Below are positions 7,534 to 11,003 of a stretch of 11,003 nt of DNA, piece after piece; within the stretch, counting starts at the first letter, position 1; each line of letters begins with the position of its first letter. Position numbers and translations under genes: made by a program. The notes under the pieces are model-generated. The model saw only the letters and a program-made list of their open reading frames with translations. It did no database searches and had not been told where the DNA came from. This stretch comes from Desulfobacteraceae bacterium (GTDB taxonomy: Bacteria > Desulfobacterota > Desulfobacteria > Desulfobacterales > Desulfosarcinaceae), in contig JALVRI010000459.1 of NCBI GenBank assembly GCA_027031325.1, forward strand, positions 1 through 11,003, written 5' to 3'.

Positions 7534-7695
7534 CTACCTGAAACGCGGGGCCTTGCGCCGATCTTTGCCTGAACGCCGATCGATACCACTCCTTCTTTCA
7601 GGTATGTGGAAGGTATATGAGAATTGGCGCCGATCCTGGTTTTTGCGTCTCCCTCCATTGTCCAACATAATTATGCCCTGATTCTGTGTGTTCAT
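7534..7695 (-). CDS. Small Arg-rich 'DRR-repeat' protein, function unknown (53 aa)
   Basis: A very basic small protein with recurring Arg pairs: GGRRKNQDRRQ, IPERRSG, IDRRSG and KDRRKAPR. I recall similar short proteins with the FSYTFHIPERRSG-DRRSG-DRR pattern in deltaproteobacterial genomes, which supports a real gene; no function is known to me. No signal peptide or membrane segment is seen. ATG 7695 (MNTQNQG) is chosen; ATG 7668 (MLDNGG, with an AGGG upstream) would give 44 aa, and a GTG at 7770 would give 78 aa but reads through repeat-like DNA. The DRR units are reflected in direct DNA repeats (GATCGGCG twice, 10 nt apart). It converges on aat with 4 bp between stop codons. Nucleic-acid binding is possible from charge alone, but that is a guess. 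Confidence 0.6.
   Translation of the reverse strand: MNTQNQGIIMLDNGGRRKNQDRRQFSYTFHIPERRSGIDRRSGKDRRKAPRFR
7535..7604. repeat. 9-bp inverted repeat at the aat/small-gene convergence
   Basis: TACCTGAAA (7535-7543) is perfectly complementary to TTTCAGGTA (7596-7604), with a 52-nt loop covering the Arg-rich codons of the small gene. It lies immediately after the aat stop and could be part of an overlapping 3' end for both transcripts. There is no T-run, so it is not a classic terminator. Confidence 0.3.
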
Positions 7696-7746
7696 TAATT
7701 TTTTTCCACTCAAAGAGAAAGCCTTTTGCCCATGAGAAGCTAAAGC

Positions 7747-7893
7747 AGGATTTAACACCGGATTATGCACTTCAAATGCCTGACAAGAAGCAATTACATT
7801 GAATTATTACGTAGTTAGCATGTATTTGTTCCCGCCCCTGCCTTCACCGGTAAGGTGAAGTTCAATTCGTGTTAAATCCTCAGGCATTTGAAG
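7747..7893. repeat. Two crossed inverted repeats with an internal hairpin
   Basis: AGGATTTAACAC (7747-7758) is a perfect inverse of GTGTTAAATCCT (7869-7880). CTTCAAATGCCTGA (7770-7783) is a perfect inverse of TCAGGCATTTGAAG (7880-7893). The order is A-B then A'-B', so the pairs cross and cannot both nest. Between them CTTCACC (7842-7848) and GGTGAAG (7854-7860) form a 7-bp hairpin with loop GGTAA. The piece between A and B (7758-7769) is the inverse of 12 bases at the end of dispersed repeat copy A (6799-6810). Together with the second repeat copy this makes most of the roughly 540-bp stretch 7696-8235 repeat-derived; I see no gene in it. Confidence 0.65.
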
Positions 7894-7955
7894 CCGCAAG
7901 AGGCTGGCGATTTTACCGAATCTGCTTTGTTGGAGGGCAGTTGAAGTACCATAGT

Positions 7956-8020
7956 TACGTCTGCCTGCCCTCGGCCTCGCATTTTCGGCAAACTCGCGAG
8001 CTGCAAAATCCGGATTCAAA
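7956..8020 (+). repeat. 65-bp dispersed repeat, copy B
   Basis: Second copy of the element at 6753-6817, same orientation, six mismatches. In this copy the centre is the palindrome CTCGCGAG (7993-8000), and ATTTT (7981-7985) faces AAAAT (8005-8009), so it is more symmetrical than copy A. It sits in the gene-free zone downstream of the sigma-54 activator. Confidence 0.8.
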
Positions 8021-8096
8021 GACCACTATTGCCACCCCTGCAATATTGGTGCCCTGGGACGAATATTATTATGAAAAAATGCAACTTTTAAGCCTT

Positions 8097-8118
8097 TGTA
8101 ATTAAAAAGGAAATTACA
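8097..8118. other. AT-rich hairpin in gene-free region
   Basis: TGTAATT (8097-8103) pairs perfectly with AATTACA (8112-8118) around an A-rich 8-nt loop. The surrounding 8021-8235 is AT-rich and otherwise featureless. There is no T-run on either side, and role and strand are unclear. Confidence 0.25.
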
Positions 8119-8235
8119 GCAGGAAAGGTTGTTGGCACAAGCTGCCGGAGTGAATATGGTATAGATGTTAGATGTGTTATGAAAAAAAGTAAATAATATG
8201 GGAAAAATTTCTTATATTTCTTTCGGGACCGGTAC

Positions 8236-9279
8236 TCACCGTCTTTTACCGGGTGGAGGCGTTATGGCCAGGTCGCTGATTTTATACAACAGGGTTTTGT
8301 AGCTTATTTTCAATATCTTGGCCGCCTTGCTCCGGTTCCAATCGGTTTTGTCCAAAACGTACGATATGATTTCACGTTCAACCTGGTCGACCGCTTTGCG
8401 CTTGATGGTCTTCAGGGAGAAAGATTCATTGTCCGGTGAATTTTCACCTTCCAGGTCAAGCAGGTCTGACAGGGAGACAGGGCGTTGTCCAGTCGATACA
8501 CTGGTGGCGACCTCGGTGTTGTTTTCAGGCTCGGTGGCAAACAGTTCGTTTACGATTTGGTCGCAGTTGCCCAAGACCATCATCCGTTTCAATACGTTCT
8601 GCAGTTCCCTGACGTTTCCCGGCCAGCTGTATTGCATCATCCGGTCTATTATCCGCGGGCTGGGTATTTCTATGTTTTCACCACCTAGCTGTTTGGCATA
8701 TTCCTTTACGTAGAAATCGACCAGGGGAGGGATGTCCTCCTGACGCTCCCTCAGGGGCGGGATGTGAATCTTGATTATATTCAGGCGGTAAAACAGGTCT
8801 TCCCGAAATTTGCCCTCGGATATGTCCTGTTTTAAGTCATGGTTGGTGGCTGCGATGACCCAGGTATCGGTGCGCAGCTCCTTTTCGCTGCCCAGGGGGG
8901 TGAATTCTCCGCTTTGCAGGACGTGCAAAAGCTTGGCCTGGAGAGGAAGTGACATGTCGCCGATCTCATCGAGCAGAAGGACACCACCGTGGGCAAGTTG
9001 AAATTTGCCCCGCCGTTTCTGCTCGGCGCCGGTAAAAGCGCCTTTTTCATAGCCGAACAATTCGCTTTCCAGCAAGCCTTCCGGCAGCGCAGCACAGTTT
9101 ATTTTTATGAAAGGCTTACCCAGTCTGGGGGAACGACTGTATAGGTTTTGGGCCACCACCTCTTTGCCCACGCCGCTTTCTCCAGATATTACGGTGTTCA
9201 GGCCGGTGTGAGCAACATGGTCGACCAGTTCTCTTATGTGTTGGATATGTTTGCTGACGCCGATGATTGGTGGACCCAT
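8236..9279 (-). CDS. Sigma-54-dependent activator, AAA+ plus Fis-type HTH, no receiver (347 aa)
   Basis: A bacterial enhancer-binding protein that would use ATP to open sigma-54 promoters. It starts almost at the AAA+ domain: Walker A GESGVGKE (K39), GAFTGA sigma-54 contact loop (residues 80-85), Walker B LLLDE (D104/E105), and FREDLFYRLN with Arg-finger candidates R159 and R165, then WPGNVRELQN. After an acidic linker (about 245-285), residues 315-336 (NRSKAAKILKISYKTLLYKI) form the Fis-type helix-turn-helix. No sensing domain is attached, as in PspF, so control must come from elsewhere; the stand-alone receiver gene 134 bp upstream on the same strand is the obvious candidate. ATG 9279 is the only start; the ten codons upstream to a stop read plausibly but contain no initiator, and the Shine-Dalgarno is weak. 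Confidence 0.93.
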   Translation of the reverse strand: MGPPIIGVSKHIQHIRELVDHVAHTGLNTVISGESGVGKEVVAQNLYSRSPRLGKPFIKINCAALPEGLLESELFGYEKGAFTGAEQKRRGKFQLAHGGVLLLDEIGDMSLPLQAKLLHVLQSGEFTPLGSEKELRTDTWVIAATNHDLKQDISEGKFREDLFYRLNIIKIHIPPLRERQEDIPPLVDFYVKEYAKQLGGENIEIPSPRIIDRMMQYSWPGNVRELQNVLKRMMVLGNCDQIVNELFATEPENNTEVATSVSTGQRPVSLSDLLDLEGENSPDNESFSLKTIKRKAVDQVEREIISYVLDKTDWNRSKAAKILKISYKTLLYKISDLAITPPPGKRR

Positions 9280-9356
9280 TTCTGACTTTTCAACCCTATA
9301 TGTCTTGAGTTAGAGTAACAGTTTGCCAGATGGCCTCTTGAAGTTGAGTACGGCTC

Positions 9357-9409
9357 AAAATATCAAAAGCTGCTGGCAAACACCGGGCTCGGGCGATAGT
9401 TTGCAGCAG
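9357..9409 (-). terminator. Probable intrinsic terminator after the receiver gene
   Basis: Read on the - strand just past the receiver stop: CTGCTGCAAAC (9409-9399), a 17-nt GC-rich loop, GTTTGCCAGCAG (9381-9370), then CTTTTGATATTTT. The stem is 11 bp with one bulged G, and the tail is T-rich though interrupted. It would separate the receiver from the downstream sigma-54 activator, or allow partial read-through. Confidence 0.55.
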
Positions 9410-9413
9410 ACTC

Positions 9414-9797
9414 TCAGCGATTGGAACCACCAGCGATAAGTTTCCTTGCCTCTTTTTCGAGGTCAGGCAGTTTGAACGGCTTTTCCAGCACTAAATCCGC
9501 CTGGGCTTCCCGGGCAAGGGCTTCCGGGTGTTCTCCCCAGCCGGTTATGGCAATCACCGGCACTTTCGGAAATTTCTTTTTGACGATAGATATAACGGCC
9601 ACACCGCTCACATTCGGCAGCACCAGGTCGGTGATCACCAGATCGAAGCCGGGGATGTCTTCCTCCAACAACTTGAGTGCGTCCAGGCCGTTGTCAGCCG
9701 ATACCACTTCGTAGCCTTGTTCGTCGAAATATTTACACAGGGCCGACAAGACTTCCTCGGTATCGTCGATAATCAACACCCGCGGATTGGTTGCCAT
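9414..9797 (-). CDS. Stand-alone CheY-like response-regulator receiver (127 aa)
   Basis: A single-domain receiver that would take a phosphoryl group from a histidine kinase. All functional residues are present: acidic pair D11/D12 (LIIDDTEE), phospho-acceptor D57 (LVITDLVLP), switch T85 (AITGWGE) and K106 (LEKPF). There is no output domain: the protein ends 20 or so residues after the KPF motif in IAGGSNR, so it is complete and not a truncated NtrC. It is transcribed toward the sigma-54 activator gene 134 bp downstream and may control it or act through protein contact. No partner kinase is in the window. The start ATG has only a weak Shine-Dalgarno; no upstream in-frame alternative is evident. 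Confidence 0.93.
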   Translation of the reverse strand: MATNPRVLIIDDTEEVLSALCKYFDEQGYEVVSADNGLDALKLLEEDIPGFDLVITDLVLPNVSGVAVISIVKKKFPKVPVIAITGWGEHPEALAREAQADLVLEKPFKLPDLEKEARKLIAGGSNR

Positions 9798-9858
9798 GAT
9801 TTACCACGCCGGTTCTTGGGTAATTTGATTGTTTTCGCTGGTCCTTATTTTCTAGATT

Positions 9859-9887
9859 TCTATATACCAATATGTGGCAGATGGCAA
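9859..9887 (-). promoter_or_regulatory. Candidate sigma-70 promoter of the receiver gene
   Basis: On the - strand TTGCCA (9887-9882, 5/6 to consensus) is followed after 17 nt by TATAGA (9864-9859, 4/6). The predicted start near 9852 leaves a leader of about 55 nt to the receiver ATG. Visual match only. Confidence 0.45.
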
Positions 9888-9996
9888 GAAGATACGACGG
9901 GTTGGTGGACAGGTATTTCAGATAAAGGGCAATATGTTTCATAATAATTGGGTAATCAATTACTATAAATATGAAAAATTTAATCCTGAGAATCCT

Positions 9997-10028
9997 GGCC
10001 GAACAAATCGGGCGCCAATTGGTCGGAC
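9997..10028. promoter_or_regulatory. Imperfect dyad, possible enhancer site for the sigma-54 promoter
   Basis: Around GGCGCC (10011-10016), the arms CCGA-x-CAA (9999-10006) and TTG-x-TCGG (10019-10026) are complementary with one mismatch. The centre is about 135 bp upstream of the predicted sigma-54 start near 10148, a usual distance for activator binding sites. The rest of the 413-bp divergent gap 9798-10210 holds no gene I trust. Confidence 0.25.
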
Positions 10029-10121
10029 TAGAGGATTTTGTAACATGTTTGAATGGTTAGCCAATAAATAGTTGCCTATCGGTGGGGTTATATGGGCCTC
10101 ATTTGGCAAACTTTTCAAGAT

Positions 10122-10137
10122 AGGCATAATCCTTGCT
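10122..10137 (+). promoter_or_regulatory. Candidate sigma-54 (-24/-12) promoter
   Basis: AGGCATAATCCTTGCT keeps the invariant GG (10123-10124) and GC (10135-10136) at the required 10-nt spacing and agrees with TGGCACG-N4-TTGCW at all but three non-core positions. The predicted start is near 10148, with a leader of about 63 nt to the ATG at 10211. The adjacent gene for a GAFTGA-bearing activator supports it. Confidence 0.6.
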
Positions 10138-10210
10138 CTTATTCGGATTCTATCGTCCAAGTAACTTTGTTGCCCTGAACAGCTTTGATTAATGTTTATG
10201 GATTATTTAT

Positions 10211-11003
10211 ATGAAGAACCACCGCGGAACAAACCGCTCCAAAAGCAGTAAGGCGGCCGTGGAAGGGAAAAGGCAGGTGCCCGGATCCCCGGCCCCTGAA
10301 TCTTTGGAGTCGGATAGGCCGGCATCCGGTGAACACGATTCCCTTAAAGCGGTTATCATGGACCAGGATACCGTCAGAAGGGATCTGTTGAAATCATTGA
10401 TAGTTGAGCTTGGATTTGTCCCTCTTTGCTTTGATAGTGAGACAATCTGTTGTGAAAATCTCGAGGTGATTGACCCGGACATCGTTTTTTGCATGACAAA
10501 TTCCAAGGAAGGGGCTTTCCGCAGAGCTTATGCCATCAAGCTGATTGACCCCGGTATGCCCATTGTACTGATTTCAAATTTCAATGGGTTCTTCAAGGAA
10601 ATTGATAGGGTTTTCAGCAATGTCGCTTGTCTTTGCCTGCCCCTTGACGCCCGGGGGTTAAGGGACTGTATCAACGGTTTGTTGCAAAACCAGCCCGAAT
10701 CCGGCTGCTTGCCCTTCTCCCCACTGGTGGGCACCAGCCGTGAAATAACCGAGATACGCCACAGGATAGAGGGATTCGGTGATTTAGGGGCATCCATATT
10801 TATCATCGGGGAAAAAGGATCCGGGCGGGAGTTGATTGCCCGTACAATTTTTGAAATAAGCGATCCTGAGGATCGCACATTTGTCAAGCTTGATTCTGAA
10901 CAATTGGCTGAAAGCGAAAAATGCTCCGCCGAAGGGGACATCGCGAGGATTCTTGAACTTGAGGAGTTGATTGACCGCAATAGCAGGGTAACCATTCTCG
11001 TAT
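10211..11003 (+). CDS. NtrC-like regulator with degenerate receiver and degenerate AAA+ domain, 3' end outside window
   Basis: The frame is open from ATG 10211 to the right edge (264 codons visible). Residues 1-44 are a basic, Pro/Ser-rich extension. Residues 45-160 follow the receiver pattern, but the phospho-acceptor position in DPDIVFCM is Met (M95) and the conserved Lys-Pro is Leu-Pro (L143-P144); the acidic pair is reduced to D51-Q-D53, while S122 is kept. From residue 171 (PLVGTSREITEIRHRIEGF) the sequence matches the start of a sigma-54 AAA+ domain, but Walker A reads GEKGSGRE (K to R206), and the stretch after FVKLDSEQLAES runs into LELEELIDRNSRVTILV with no GAFTGA loop. So neither phosphorylation nor normal ATP-driven sigma-54 contact is expected. 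It may be a DNA-binding modulator or a partner of the active activator next door; the C-terminus is needed to tell. There is no clear Shine-Dalgarno; an upstream in-frame stop at 10190 limits the start. Confidence 0.8.
   Translation, partial: MKNHRGTNRSKSSKAAVEGKRQVPGSPAPESLESDRPASGEHDSLKAVIMDQDTVRRDLLKSLIVELGFVPLCFDSETICCENLEVIDPDIVFCMTNSKEGAFRRAYAIKLIDPGMPIVLISNFNGFFKEIDRVFSNVACLCLPLDARGLRDCINGLLQNQPESGCLPFSPLVGTSREITEIRHRIEGFGDLGASIFIIGEKGSGRELIARTIFEISDPEDRTFVKLDSEQLAESEKCSAEGDIARILELEELIDRNSRVTILV

Noticed and set aside
7750..7877. Integron attC-like site: ATTTAAC (7750-7756) and GTTAAAT (7871-7877) fit the RYYYAAC/GTTRRRY core boxes at a 128-bp span
   Set aside because: No matching inner L boxes, the inverted repeats cross instead of nesting, and no integrase or cassette array is present.
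7869..8105. 78-codon + strand frame through the repeat region
   Set aside because: It is built largely from the inverted and dispersed repeat sequence; the same repeat read as protein appears before aat, so this is repeat translation, not a gene.
8133..8146. TGGCAC...TGCC resembling a sigma-54 promoter
   Set aside because: The spacing between GG and GC is two bases short, and no gene follows on that strand.
9280..9413. Receiver and sigma-54 activator as one NtrC gene broken by a frameshift
   Set aside because: The receiver ends normally after its last helix, the gap holds a terminator-like hairpin, and the activator frame has a stop ten codons upstream of its ATG.
9874..10160. Short frames of 65 codons on both strands in the divergent gap
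   Set aside because: No Shine-Dalgarno, overlap with the promoter candidates, and composition like the AT-rich gap.
10207..10995. Two - strand frames of 99 and 155 codons at the right end
   Set aside because: They are antisense to a continuous + strand frame with clear receiver/AAA+ similarity that runs off the window.

Overview
The window looks like chromosomal DNA of a deltaproteobacterium (Desulfobacterota, possibly a Desulfobacterales sulfate reducer). This rests on the moderate GC content, the style of the SecA and ClpA proteins, the stacked sigma-54 regulators and a small Arg-rich 'DRR' protein of a kind I associate with that group. No rRNA, tRNA, CRISPR array or transposase is visible.

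Left part (1-3904, + strand): the C-terminal part of an M23-type peptidase-like protein whose general-base histidine is replaced by Gln; a 256-bp leader with inverted repeats; secA (preprotein translocase ATPase, complete, with C-terminal zinc motif); and a small YfcE/MJ0936-type metallophosphoesterase.

Middle part (4076-7529, + strand): a candidate sigma-70 promoter followed by clpS, clpA and aat. These three make one pathway. Aat adds Leu/Phe to N-termini, ClpS recognises the resulting N-degrons and hands them to the ClpA unfoldase, which would feed ClpP (not in this window). Two details stand out: an A-AAA-AAG slippery heptamer in clpA at the N-domain/D1 junction, and a 65-bp dispersed repeat filling almost the whole clpA-aat gap. 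A second copy of the repeat (59/65 identical) lies about 1.2 kb downstream.

Repeat-rich zone (7530-8235): a small basic protein gene (- strand) converges on aat with 4 bp between the stop codons. It is followed by about 540 bp without a convincing gene that holds crossed inverted repeats, a hairpin and the second repeat copy.

Right part (8236-11003): a regulatory block. On the - strand a stand-alone CheY-like receiver with all catalytic residues precedes a stand-alone sigma-54 activator (AAA+ with GAFTGA plus Fis-type HTH), separated by a probable intrinsic terminator. Divergently, on the + strand, a GG-N10-GC sigma-54 promoter candidate precedes a gene that runs off the window. That gene encodes an NtrC-like protein whose receiver lacks the phospho-acceptor Asp and conserved Lys and whose AAA+ part has a degenerate Walker A and, as far as is visible, no GAFTGA. 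An active activator, a separate receiver and a catalytically dead homologue under a sigma-54 promoter form the most unusual arrangement in the window.
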